Of a stretch of DNA of 64,000 bases, positions 17,706 to 26,430 are shown piece after piece (positions within the stretch are counted from its first letter, which is position 1; each line of letters opens with the position of its first letter). The notes beneath the pieces were generated by a model that saw only the letters and a list, made by a program, of their open reading frames with translations, did not search any database and was not told the DNA's origin. Source of the DNA: DATLZU01 sp051293835 (GTDB lineage: Bacteria > Nitrospirota > Nitrospiria > Nitrospirales > Nitrospiraceae); NCBI GenBank assembly GCA_051293835.1, contig JBPKMA010000008.1, forward strand, positions 114,378 through 178,377, written 5' to 3'. Both the position numbers and the translations under genes were made by a program.

Positions 17706-18224
17706 CTATTCTTTTGCGACCCGCTTCGGCTGAGCGGCGGCCGGTCTGATGGGCTCGCGAGCGATGGCGACCCGGCCGGTCCTGACCAATTCCTTGATGC
17801 CAAGTGGCTGGAGCAGATTGATAATTGCTTCGATCTTCTTGGGATCTCCCGTCACCTCGATCGTATAAGTCGTCGGCGTGGAATCGATGACGTTGGCGCG
17901 GAAAATGTCAGCGATTCGCAGGGCTTCGGCGCGGTCCTCGGACTTGGTGTGCACCTTGATGAGCGCCGTTTCGCGCGACACGAACTCGCTCTCGTTGAGG
18001 TCCACTACCTTGATCACGTCGATCAGCTTGTTGAGCTGTTTGACGATCTGCTCGATGATCCGGTCATCGCCCGAAGTGACAATCGTCATCATCGACATCG
18101 ACGGATCGAGAGTGGGGGCTACCGAGAGGCTCTCAATGTTGAAGCCCCGCCCGCTAAACAGCCCGGCTACACGCGAAAGGACGCCGAACTTGTTTTCCAC
18201 CGTCACAGAGATGATGTGTTCCAT
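17706..18224 (-). CDS. ilvN: Acetolactate synthase small (regulatory) subunit
   Basis: ACT-domain regulatory subunit that confers valine feedback inhibition on acetolactate synthase. It has 172 residues. The N-terminal ACT domain is HIISVTVENKFGVLSRVAGLFSGRGFNIESL in form (about 3-33), and the C-terminal half contains TYTIEVTGDPKKIEA, typical of ALS_ss_C. It sits between ilvB (79 nt upstream) and ilvC. The gap to ilvB carries short AATAGC-type words, described separately. Confidence 0.95.
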   Translation of the reverse strand: MEHIISVTVENKFGVLSRVAGLFSGRGFNIESLSVAPTLDPSMSMMTIVTSGDDRIIEQIVKQLNKLIDVIKVVDLNESEFVSRETALIKVHTKSEDRAEALRIADIFRANVIDSTPTTYTIEVTGDPKKIEAIINLLQPLGIKELVRTGRVAIAREPIRPAAAQPKRVAKE

Positions 18225-18303
18225 ACAGTTAATAGCCCACAGCTACATAACAAGTAGCCGGCAGCTCTGAGCGACGAGCTATTCGCTATTTGCGCCTACT
18301 CGA

Positions 18304-20079
18304 TCACGCAGTGAGCACCGTGTCTTTGTCCTCCCGCGTCACCGACGACGGCGACGCCTGCTTCTTCTTCAGCTCCGGAGGATCGGCGAGAATCATTTCA
18401 TGGTTGCAGCCGCCGGCCGGAATCATCGGATAGCAGTTTTCGTACTGGTCCACCAACACGTCGACGACTACCGGCCCATTCACAGCGAGGGCTTCCTTCA
18501 GCACGCCGTCCAAGTCCGAGACCTTCTCCACCCGCAGACCGACCGCCCCATAGGCTTCCGCCAACTTGACGAAGTCCGGCACCACATCCAGGTAGCTCGA
18601 TGCGTATCGTCCTTCATAGAACAGATCCTGCCACTGGCGCACCATGCCGTGGAACCGGTTGTTGATGATGACCAGCTTCACCGGCAGCTTGTTCACGACG
18701 GCCGTCGCCATTTCCTGCACATTCATCTGTATGCTGCCGTCGCCGGCGATGCAGAGGACCAGCCGATCAGGAAAGGCCGCCTGGGCGCCCAATGCGGCGG
18801 GGAATCCAAACCCCATTGTGCCCAGCCCGCCCGAGGTCAGCCATCGGTTCGGCCTGGTTAGTTTAAAATACTGCGCTGTCCACATCTGGTGCTGCCCCAC
18901 ATCCGTGGACACAATCGGATCGCGATCCTTCGTCAATTCGTAGAGTCGTTTGATCACATGCTGAGGCTTGATGGGACCCTGCGGATCCTGCTCGTAGGTC
19001 AGAGGATGGGCCTTCTGCCATTCACGGATCTGGTCCCACCACGGCTTCCGAAGCTCTTTCTGATCCCCGTTTACCGTCGCCCGCAGGATCTGATTCAACT
19101 CCCGCAACACCCGTTTGCAATCGCCTACGATCGGAATATCGACATGAATATTCTTCCGAATTGAGGTCGGATCGATGTCGATGTGAATGATTTTGGCATA
19201 CGGACAGAACTCCGAAACCTTGCCGGTGACCCGGTCATCGAAGCGTGCACCGACCGCGATGACCAGATCAGAATAGTGAACCGCCATGTTGGCCCAATAG
19301 GTGCCGTGCATACCCATCATACCCAAGCAGAGCGGATGCTCGCCGGGAAACGCCCCCAGAGCCATCAAGGTCATATCTACCGGGATCTGAGTCAGTTCCG
19401 CCAGCTCTAACAGCTCCTGGGAGGCACCGGAGAAAATCACCCCCCCGCCGACGTACAGGATCGGCTTCTTGGCTTTCATGATCGCTTCGGCCGCCTGTTT
19501 AATCTGCCATTTGTTTCCGTCGTACGTCGGATTGTACCCCCGGATTGACACTGAGTTCGGGTAGTGGAAGTCAGCCTTGTTCATTGACACATCTTTCGGA
19601 ATGTCGACCAAGACCGGACCCGGCCGGCCGGTGGTAGCGATGTAGAAAGCTTCCTTGATCGTGACCGCGAGGTCGTTTACATCCTTCACGAGAAAGTTGT
19701 ATTTGGTACAGGGCCGGCTGAGCCCGATGTTATCCGCTTCCTGAAACGCATCGTTCCCAATCAGGCTGGTCGGCACCTGGCCGCTGAAGCACACCAGGGG
19801 GACAGAATCCATATAGGCGTCAGCCAGAGCAGTGATTACATTGGTCATGCCCGGCCCAGATGTGACAAGCGCGACGCCGGCCTTCCCGGTAGCCTTGGCA
19901 TAGCCTTCAGCCATGTGCCCAGCGCCCTGCTCATGCCTCGTCAGGATGACTTGAATGTCCTTCTGCTGATGCAAGACGTCGAAGATCTTCAAGACAACCC
20001 CACCCGGCAAGGCGAAGATGGTCTTCACTCCTTCACGGCGGAGGCATTCGACAAAAATCTCTGCACCGGTGAGCTTCAT
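18304..20079 (-). CDS. ilvB: Acetolactate synthase large (catalytic) subunit
   Basis: TPP- and FAD-dependent condensation of pyruvate with pyruvate or 2-oxobutyrate, the first step of branched-chain synthesis. It has 591 residues from the ATG at 20079, preceded by AAGGGGGGAG; a GTG 7 codons upstream is possible. The N-terminal TPP-pyrimidine domain holds the activating Glu in RHEQGAGHMAEGYA, and the C-terminal TPP motif is AGDGSIQMNVQEM. First gene of ilvB-ilvN-ilvC-psd-pssA; a palindrome-centred promoter lies about 100 nt upstream. Confidence 0.97.
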   Translation of the reverse strand: MKLTGAEIFVECLRREGVKTIFALPGGVVLKIFDVLHQQKDIQVILTRHEQGAGHMAEGYAKATGKAGVALVTSGPGMTNVITALADAYMDSVPLVCFSGQVPTSLIGNDAFQEADNIGLSRPCTKYNFLVKDVNDLAVTIKEAFYIATTGRPGPVLVDIPKDVSMNKADFHYPNSVSIRGYNPTYDGNKWQIKQAAEAIMKAKKPILYVGGGVIFSGASQELLELAELTQIPVDMTLMALGAFPGEHPLCLGMMGMHGTYWANMAVHYSDLVIAVGARFDDRVTGKVSEFCPYAKIIHIDIDPTSIRKNIHVDIPIVGDCKRVLRELNQILRATVNGDQKELRKPWWDQIREWQKAHPLTYEQDPQGPIKPQHVIKRLYELTKDRDPIVSTDVGQHQMWTAQYFKLTRPNRWLTSGGLGTMGFGFPAALGAQAAFPDRLVLCIAGDGSIQMNVQEMATAVVNKLPVKLVIINNRFHGMVRQWQDLFYEGRYASSYLDVVPDFVKLAEAYGAVGLRVEKVSDLDGVLKEALAVNGPVVVDVLVDQYENCYPMIPAGGCNHEMILADPPELKKKQASPSSVTREDKDTVLTA

Positions 20080-20174
20080 CACTCCCCCCTTGCTCCCCAC
20101 CGTCTCTGTTCTCCGACGAACTCCGCGCCTTTTGCCACGTTATGAGAAACGGCCTGAAAAATCAATGGTTAAGA

Positions 20175-20209
20175 TAGGCGATGGTACCATCGCCTACTGG
20201 TGGCGTCAA
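20175..20209 (-). promoter_or_regulatory. ilvB promoter with -10 inside a perfect 22-bp palindrome
   Basis: On the minus strand TTGACG (20209-20204), a 17-nt spacer and TACCAT (20186-20181) form a sigma-70-like promoter. The interval 20175-20196 is a perfect palindrome with half-site TAGGCGATGGT, so a dimeric repressor bound there would cover the -10. It could also fold as a hairpin in an RNA. Operator function is inference. Confidence 0.55.
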
Positions 20210-20312
20210 TAGAAATCACGGCGAACCGGAGCAAAACGCCTCGGTGACAGCCTAAGCCGCTTCATGCTACGCTTTGTTCAACCTTCTGGTCCGAGAAGGC
20301 TTGTTCGGACAC

Positions 20313-20627
20313 ATGAGCGCAACGGCCCCGATCCGGGTCACGATTCTCTCCAGGCGAGACTGTCACTTGTGTGAAGTTGTGTATCGGATGGCACAGCGGC
20401 TCCAGTGCGAGATGACATTTGAGCTCGCCAAGGTGGATATTGACACCGACTCACGCCTCGCTAACCGCTACAGAAACCGTATTCCGGTTGTGTTGATCGA
20501 TCAGGTGGAAAGCCTGTCGGGCAAGATGACTGAATGGGACCTACGACGGGCGATTCAAAGAGCGCGCCGGAGGAAACCTATAAGCCGGATTCTGTTCCAT
20601 CTGAGAAAGACTCTCGGACGGTGGTGA
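20313..20627 (+). CDS. Glutaredoxin-like thioredoxin-fold protein
   Basis: About 104 residues, thioredoxin fold of the glutaredoxin-like DUF836 type. The beta-alpha start VTILSRRDCHLCEVV holds a CxxC redox pair (Cys-His-Leu-Cys), and IPVVLID is the cis-Pro strand. Start is the ATG at 20313; upstream in-frame codons lack similarity and the ribosome-binding site is weak. The last 22 residues (Arg-rich, ending LGRW) are encoded by sequence antisense to rnpB. A thiol-disulfide role is inferred from the fold. Confidence 0.75.
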   Translation: MSATAPIRVTILSRRDCHLCEVVYRMAQRLQCEMTFELAKVDIDTDSRLANRYRNRIPVVLIDQVESLSGKMTEWDLRRAIQRARRRKPISRILFHLRKTLGRW

Positions 20628-21003
20628 TCATTTCTCTAGGACCCAGATCACTCCGGGCCTCAAGCGACCTACCCGAGGACCTCGGCCGGGCCAGCCTTTC
20701 CGAATCCGGTCGGCATGTCGACCGTTCCGGTCGTCCTCCTATTTGGTCTTGCTCCGGGCGACGCTTACCGTGCCGTTTGTGTCGCCACAAACGCGGTGGG
20801 CTCTTACCCCGCCGTTTCACCCTTGCCTGATCCGAAGACGACCAAATGGGGTCCATATCGCCTCGGCCATCGGCGGTCTGTTCTCTGTGGTGCTGGTGTC
20901 GGATCGCTCCGCCTGGGAGTTACCCAGCGCCCCGCCCTCGGAGTCCGGACTTTCCTCTCACCGGGAACCCCGATGAGCGATCACCCGATCTCCTCCAACG
21001 CGC
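20562..21003 (-). ncRNA. rnpB: RNase P RNA (type A-like)
   Basis: Catalytic RNA of RNase P, which removes tRNA 5' leaders. The minus strand starts with the P1 strand GCGCGTTGGAG, which pairs with CTCCGGCGCGC at the 3' end. GAGAGGAAAGTCCGGACTCC near the 5' end is the conserved P4/CR-I block, and ACAGAATCCGGCTTATAGG is the diagnostic 3' block. The intervening sequence shows GC-rich stems and a GGGTAA-type core. Its length of about 440 nt is a little long. The ends are set by the P1 pairing. It is transcribed from its own promoter and overlaps the 3' end of the glutaredoxin-like gene. Confidence 0.95.
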
Positions 21004-21014
21004 AGAACGTTAGT

Positions 21015-21044
21015 AGTATAGTCATCAGGTCGTGATCGTTGCAA
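21015..21044 (-). promoter_or_regulatory. Promoter of rnpB
   Basis: TTGCAA (21044-21039), an 18-nt spacer and TATACT (21020-21015) end 11 nt before the predicted 5' end of RNase P RNA. Spacing and position fit a sigma-70 promoter. Confidence 0.65.
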
Positions 21045-21889
21045 GATAGCAACGAGAGGCAACTCAGCGGCAGCCTCTTCGGCCCTTTCAAGCTGACAGA
21101 GTGGGATCACTTAACCGAGGGAGAACTGAAGAAAGCGAGTTATTCGGCCGGCTGATGGGCGGGGCAACCGGAATATCATCAACAGCACCGATATTCACCA
21201 GGCTGGCCGATAATGGAGTTGCATGGGCGTGATAGCAGTGCGTATCGTCGAGAAGTTGATCTTACGCGATCATCAGTTTTTCGACGGCTAACGGAGTCGC
21301 ACCAAACAGGTGTGATAGTAGGCCATCCACCTTGGATGAGACCTGGTATTGCTTGCTCGGCCATCCTCCCGTCGCAGCTCCAGTGTCATCTGCGCCTCAT
21401 AGTCGCATTGCAGGAGAAGGAGCGGAGTGGCCAAGAACATCGACGCGCCGATGAGGAACCCTTTGAAGGCCGCCTTACCGGCGTGAGAATCCACGGTCTG
21501 CCGCATCGACAGGCAAGCGACCATATGCTTCCGGTCGACCAACGGCAGCAGGATACATGCAGGAAAGAGGAGTTACGAACAGACACGGTGTCGTAAAGGG
21601 CGCTCAATAGGCGACGCTCCTGATCAGTGTTCGGATTGAGCGGCGCCCCGTTCTGCTCGATAAAAATAAAATAGTATGCAGCACAGTCGGGACTCGCGCT
21701 TCGGTCGGTAAGCGCGATCGCGGTCGGCACAGCGGGCAAAGCAATTCTCAGCCACCTGGGGATCCACCACGTGCACACGCCGCGAGAGACCGCCAAGGCC
21801 GCGCAAGCGGTGACGGTTGCCGCAGCGGGTCTCACACAGGATCCGTCGCCTCGCGATAACGGCCGTGCGCGCATGTCAAAGGCGTCCTC
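21045..21889. other. Gene-poor interval, no recognisable gene
   Basis: Short open frames exist on both strands but none shows a family motif, a ribosome-binding site and normal composition together. A minus-strand stretch (about 21600-21800) alternates frames and looks like coding debris. I could not assign it. Confidence 0.4.
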
Positions 21890-22391
21890 CCTTGTTAAAA
21901 AAGAAAAACGAAAAGTCCGCGAAGGGCAAACCGGAGTTGATACTGAGGTTCGGCATACGTGTGCCAGCATTGGAAATGTGAAATGTGATGGAACCGATAC
22001 CCGACATTGAGCACCGTCTGATTGGTCAGGAACCACGAGACACCGACCCGGCCATCATGATGAAGGTGAGCTGCGACGACTCTTCGGGAGTACGTCCGCC
22101 CAGGTCATTCCAGAACGGGCTGCCGGCGAACTTGACATAAGGCCTCAGATACCAACTGTCTCCGACCAGCTCATGCAGCACCATCTCCTACAGCGGCATG
22201 AGCGCCGGACCTTCCTGTTTGGTTACGTGGTCCTTCGCGAGTCGGTGCGGAAGCAGATAGCCGGCAGTCAACCTGAGCTCTTGCATGCTCGCAGGGAAAT
22301 GGGGTGTGATCTCCTCGGCCTAGCTGTCGAGGGTTGAACTGACGAAACCGCTCGCCAGGGCCATGACCAGAACAAGAAGCCGTCCCTTCAT
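21890..22391 (-). pseudogene. PagL-like acyloxyacyl hydrolase (lipid A 3-O-deacylase) relic
   Basis: The minus strand from the ATG at 22391 reads a signal peptide (MKGRLLVLVMALASGFVSS), then TAG, then AEEITPHF...RLTAGYLLPHRLAKDH, a second TAG, then YLRPYVKFAGSPFWNDLGGR. A frame change leads to WFLTNQTVLNVGYRFHHIS and NAGTRMPNLSINSGLPF, the PagL signature with its His, Ser and Asn. A 7-bp tandem duplication (GAAATGT twice on the plus strand at 21973-21986) splits HHIS from NAG. A stretch between the second stop and YLRPY is missing. Outer-membrane lipid A modification would have been its role. Confidence 0.65.
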
Positions 22392-22849
22392 GCGAGATGG
22401 CTGTTCGTCGTCCTAGTAGTTGAAGAAGCATGCGCCTGGACCGCCGACGCGAGTCCCCACACAAAGCTGACAGAAGCTTGCACATTGTCCAGGAAGGAAA
22501 ACCACATCCGGTGAACCAATCAGAGTCCGAGCAGTTGGTACAGTCGGCGGTCCAAGGACCGTTCCGCGTTGCTCCCAACCCGGCACCTGAATTAGAGAAG
22601 ATTCAAGCTTTTCATGATCGAGAACCTTTTCTGATCGACTCCATGCCCCGCAAATCTCTCCAGCTAACGATCGTGCACACAGAGCTGTCGGACAATCCTG
22701 TAGCAACTTGCTGCACGCGGAAAGACTCTTGCCCCACTCGTGTCCAAAACAAGTTCTTACACACACCTCCGGCTTGGGAGTAGGCTGGGCTGGTCACCAA
22801 CACCCGTCCAAGGCGTAGCCGCACCGGGCCATCCACAAGCCGGCGGTGC
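22392..22849. other. Gene-poor interval, no recognisable gene
   Basis: No open frame here has a recognisable motif. A minus-strand frame of about 117 codons (22413-22766) is Cys-rich and unlike its neighbours in composition. Possible debris between the PagL relic and the transposase relic. Confidence 0.35.
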
Positions 22850-23836
22850 CTCATGGTAGCCGTTGCGCGTGGCTTTGCGCAAAGCCTGGCCCTGATCGAG
22901 CGGGCCGCCTTCGCTCGCACCGTCCGGCAGCACGCCGCCGAGCGAGCGGCCACGGGGTTTGGCTGCTGGGACTACTGTGTGGCCATGCGCTTCTGCCCGA
23001 TGGGCAGGGCCCACGCTCTGCGAGAGAGCTGCGACAGCCTCGCCACCGCCCTGGGCAAGCTGGTGCATCTGGGCGTGCGACGGACGCCGCACCCGCTCGA
23101 CGCTCGCCTATGCCAAGGCCCATCGACCGTGGCACCTGTACAAGACTCTCTTCTATCTCAGGTGCTCGCCCGCTGTCAGGCGGTGGTGAGCCGTGAAGCG
23201 GTGCCAGGTCCGATTCGAGCACCCGCTGCGGACGCGGGATACCACCGTCACGAGCCGTGTGCCGCGGGGTTTGATTGGGCCCGGTTTCAGCGGGCGAAAG
23301 GGGCGGCTGTTTGCCCTATTGGGCTCTCCTCACCGAAGGCGATGTCACGAATGTCCGCGTGGCCCAGATGCTGACCGTCGCCCCCGGGATGATCGTGGTA
23401 GTCGGCCGCGGGTACCTGGACGATGCCCTCTCTCAGCGTTGGATGGTGACCGACGAGGGGTTCGTCGTGCGTCCGCGCACCAATATGCGGTACGACGTCC
23501 TGGAGCGGCGTCCGGTGCCCACCCGTGGCCCGGTCGTGTCCGATGAGGTGATTCGCCTGAGCAGTTCGCATGCGGCCGCCCGCTGCACCGTGCTGCTGCG
23601 GCAGGTGACGATTGGGGGCGAGCCGCAGCAACGCCAGCTGGCCTCCCTGACGAACCTGATGCACCTCGTCGCTCGCACAATTGCCGCCCCCTCCAAGGAG
23701 CGGTGGCCGATTGGGCTGCGCTTCACGGCCTTGAAACAACCCCTCCCGATCATGACTGGTGTGGGCACCCGTGAGAACGCGCGGTGCAGGTGCAGATCCG
23801 GATTGCCCTGATCGCGAGATTGCAGCTGAAGTTTCT
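22850..23836 (+). pseudogene. IS4-family (DUF4372-type) transposase relic
   Basis: Read across frames, the plus strand gives a DUF4372-like N-terminus (FGCWDYCVAMRF, LRESCDSLATALGKLVHLGV, then in another frame RSTLAYAKAHRPWHLYKTLF). A DDE half follows: EGDVTNVRVAQMLTVAPGMIVVVGRGYLDD, split here into motifs, then LTNLMHLVARTIAAPSKERW, LKQPLPIMTGVGTREN and, after another shift, VQVQIRIALIARLQLKFL. At least two frameshifts are needed, and a segment of the middle (first catalytic Asp region) is missing. The family DRGY is GRGY and the Y-R-E-K glutamate is replaced (RWPIGLRF). Inactive. Confidence 0.75.
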
Positions 23837-24200
23837 GTAACTCAAGGCCACGTGCCCCTGGAGGCGCGCGACCCCCGCGGCCTTGTGCCGCATCAACGGT
23901 TGACTGCTCGGGCCCGGTGGGCAGGGGTGGAGGCGCCATGGGAATGCCCGGGGCCGAGGCCGGTCCCCCTTCCGGGCATCCTGTTCGCCGGGTGATCGGG
24001 GACAGCAGCACGGGCACCCGCATCCGAGCAACGGAGCCGAAGCCGTCTGAAACGCACAATGCACGCGGGGAGGATGCCCAGGGACAGACTGTTTTGGCAC
24101 AGCAGTGCTCCCGCTATTTTTTCGTTCCCCCCCTTTTCATTGCCTCGCATCATTGCCTCGCATTGGCGGATTGACTTTTCGTCCATGGATCTTTGCCCAC

Positions 24201-24600
24201 CGGCGGACACTTCTTGGGGCTGCGTTCTTGAACACAACGGCAGGATGTCTCGCCGAGCAGGCGGATTTGCGGCAAACCAACCAGGAGTTGCAGAAGACTC
24301 ATCAGGAGCTGCAGCACAAGATTCAGAAGGCCAAAGAGGAAATCGGAGGAGACATCCAGGTGACGGCACATCAGGCCATACAGTTGGTCTGGTCTCAAGA
24401 GGACAAGCTCGCCAGGCTGGAGCAGTTGGTGCACAAGCTGGAGAACGAGCAGCTACCTTCCCTCAACAGGCTCGAAGAGCGATTGGAAGCACTGCAGGAG
24501 ACCTCAAGGTTGAGGAGATCTCGAAACAGCTCAAGGCAGTAGAACTGCCGCCGACACAGGATGAAAGCTGGCTGACAGCAACATGCATTCCTGCTCGGAG
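24201..24600 (+). pseudogene. Truncated coiled-coil lipoprotein (YbgF/CpoB-like N-terminus)
   Basis: The plus strand encodes a lipobox-like TAGCLAEQADL followed by an amphipathic heptad region (TNQELQKTHQELQHKIQ, LARLEQLVHKLENEQLPSL, RLEERLEALQ). A frameshift near 24505 leads into LKVEEISKQLKAVELPP and a stop. The TPR half expected of a YbgF/CpoB-type Tol-Pal partner is absent. No convincing start or ribosome-binding site is seen. The match to YbgF is by overall pattern only. Confidence 0.4.
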
Positions 24601-24720
24601 CATGATGCCCTTATAGACTCCGCACCGGGCGGCTTGTTCCGACAGCTCCTGAATAAGCGTCTGATAGGGTTTGCCCTGCTTCGACGCCATCCTCCGGAGC
24701 GTGCACAACAGGCGCGGCAA
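24600..24720 (-). pseudogene. Fragment resembling a CopG/BrnA-type antitoxin
   Basis: The minus strand reads LRRMASKQGKPYQTLIQEL then SEQAARCGV, the C-terminal ribbon-helix-helix pattern of CopG/BrnA-like antitoxins (LKxxAxxxGxPYQTLI). No upstream beta-strand part or toxin partner is seen, and the fragment soon runs out of similarity. Probably the debris of a toxin-antitoxin locus. Confidence 0.3.
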
Positions 24721-24806
24721 CAGGCGGATGGCGATCTATTGTTTTGCGACCCCCACACGTCTAACCCTACGAACCCCTTCAGCAGGGCCTACCCATCCCC
24801 GGATTC

Positions 24807-25670
24807 CTACCGCTCGCCGATCGGCGGCAGTTCAGAGCCGAGTCCGAAGCCGTTTTGCGGGTAGAGCGCCAACGCTTCGGGCATCCATTGCCGGAGTTGC
24901 TGGATGCGGGTGCCGTGGCTGGGATGCGTCGAGAGGAATTCCGACGGAGATTTCCCGCTGGAGAGCTGTTCCATGCGTTCCCACAAGCGAGGGGCTTCGC
25001 GTGGGTCATAGCCGGCCTGCGCGGCGAGCAGAAGACCGATGTAGTCAGCCTCGGACTCATGCGCGCGGCTGAACGGGAGCAGCACCCCAACCTGCACCCC
25101 GGCCCCGAGCGCGGCCATCGCACCTTGCGAGAGGAGTGGGCTGCCGCCGCTTGCCCCTAATGCGATATTCGCCGCCTCCAACCCGAGCTGCGCGACGATG
25201 TTCTGGCTCATGCGTTCGGCGCCATGCCGCGCCAGCGCGTGCACGACTTCATGCCCCATCACCGCCGCCAGGCCGGCTTCGTTTTTGGCCACCGGGAAGA
25301 TGCCGGTATAGACCGCGATCTTGCCCCCAGGCAGCGCGAAGGCGTTCATGGTTTTATCGTCCTTGATGACCGTGACTTCCCATTCGAATTGTTTGGCCAT
25401 CTCCGCGTACTTGGACCGCTTGGCGGCCTCGATGACCCGCTGCGCCACGCGTTTCACCGGCTCGACCTCGCGCGGGTTCTGAGAGAGTTTGACCTTCGGG
25501 TCGTTTTTCACCTGCGCATAAGCCTGGGCGCCAAGTTGCAGTTCTTGAGAGATCGGCATCATCAGCAACTGGGATCGTCCCGTATAGGGATTGGTCTCGC
25601 AAGCTATCAGGCCCGCTACCGCCACGCTCGCAACGGAGACCAGACTCATCATTTTGTTCATGCTGTTCAT
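24807..25670 (-). CDS. M48-family zinc metallopeptidase (lipoprotein)
   Basis: Periplasmic or outer-membrane-attached Zn peptidase of the BepA/LoiP type. It has 287 residues from the ATG at 25670. A lipoprotein-like signal (SVASVAVAGLIAC) ends at Cys, followed by NPYTGRSQLLM, which is typical of the family. The HExxH motif is GHEVVHALARH, the third Zn ligand lies in ESEADYIGL, and the C-terminal HPSHGTRIQQL fits. A role in outer-membrane or envelope quality control is inferred. It is divergent from rnhC; the downstream side is the decayed island. Confidence 0.9.
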   Translation of the reverse strand: MNSMNKMMSLVSVASVAVAGLIACETNPYTGRSQLLMMPISQELQLGAQAYAQVKNDPKVKLSQNPREVEPVKRVAQRVIEAAKRSKYAEMAKQFEWEVTVIKDDKTMNAFALPGGKIAVYTGIFPVAKNEAGLAAVMGHEVVHALARHGAERMSQNIVAQLGLEAANIALGASGGSPLLSQGAMAALGAGVQVGVLLPFSRAHESEADYIGLLLAAQAGYDPREAPRLWERMEQLSSGKSPSEFLSTHPSHGTRIQQLRQWMPEALALYPQNGFGLGSELPPIGER

Positions 25671-25700
25671 GCTACCTACCACTCCTTCACCCGGCCGAAA

Positions 25701-25729
25701 TTGACCGGTACTCAGGGCTCTGCTAGATT
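25701..25729 (+). promoter_or_regulatory. Candidate sigma-70 promoter for rnhC
   Basis: TTGACC (25701-25706), a 17-nt spacer and TAGATT (25724-25729) lie 26 nt upstream of the predicted start of rnhC, in the divergent gap with the M48 gene. Confidence 0.5.
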
Positions 25730-25754
25730 AGCGCCCTACAACCATTAAGTCCAT

Positions 25755-26426
25755 GTGGAGCCATCCGCTTTGACCGGCCAAGCCTGCTTTTCCGGCGTCA
25801 ACCGCATCGGCATGGATGAGTCCGGGAAAGGCGATTATTTCGGCCCTCTGGTCGTCACAGCGGTGTTTGTCGATGCGACGACGGAATCCGAGCTTCGCCT
25901 GATGCAGGTGCGGGACAGCAAGAAGATTTCCGATGGCCGGATTCTCGAACTGGCGCCGGACATTCGTGCAATCTGCCCACACAGCGTGGTAGTCATCGGG
26001 CCCCAGCGCTATAACGAGCTGTATCGGAAGATCAAGAACCTGAACCGGCTGCTGGCCTGGGGGCACGCTCGCGCTCTTGAAAATGTCTTAGAGCGAGTCG
26101 AGTGCGGTTTGGCCATCGCCGATCAGTTCGGCGATGAGCGGCTCATCCGGCACGCGCTGCAGGAGAAAGGCCGGAGCGTCCGGCTTGTACAAATGCCGAG
26201 AGCCGAATCCGATGTGGCCGTCGCGGCCGCATCCATCGTGGCGCGCGCCGAGTTTTTGCTTCGCCTGAAACGACTATCCGATGAGGTGGGGACAACGCTG
26301 CCCAAAGGCGCGTCACCGGCGGTGGAGCTGGCAGCACGGATGATCGTAAAGAGGCACGGGCAGGAACGGTTGAAGAGCGTCGCGAAGCTGCATTTCAAAA
26401 CCACCCAAGCGGTGCTGGCAGGTTAG
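25755..26426 (+). CDS. rnhC: Ribonuclease HIII, short form
   Basis: Removes RNA from RNA:DNA hybrids. The motif GMDESGKGDYFGPLV identifies RNase HIII rather than HII (which has DEAGRG). RDSKKISD and MPRAESDVAVAAASIVARAEF supply further catalytic acids. At 223 residues it lacks the N-terminal TBP-like substrate-binding domain usual in HIII (about 300 residues), and there is no room for it upstream because the divergent promoter region is close. The start is taken as GTG at 25755; a TTG a few codons later is possible. It stands alone on the plus strand. Confidence 0.88.
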   Translation: MEPSALTGQACFSGVNRIGMDESGKGDYFGPLVVTAVFVDATTESELRLMQVRDSKKISDGRILELAPDIRAICPHSVVVIGPQRYNELYRKIKNLNRLLAWGHARALENVLERVECGLAIADQFGDERLIRHALQEKGRSVRLVQMPRAESDVAVAAASIVARAEFLLRLKRLSDEVGTTLPKGASPAVELAARMIVKRHGQERLKSVAKLHFKTTQAVLAG

Positions 26427-26430
26427 CACG

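Noticed and set aside
23893..24369. 158-codon minus-strand frame over the transposase tail
   Set aside because: No similarity; the plus-strand IS4-type reading explains the DNA.
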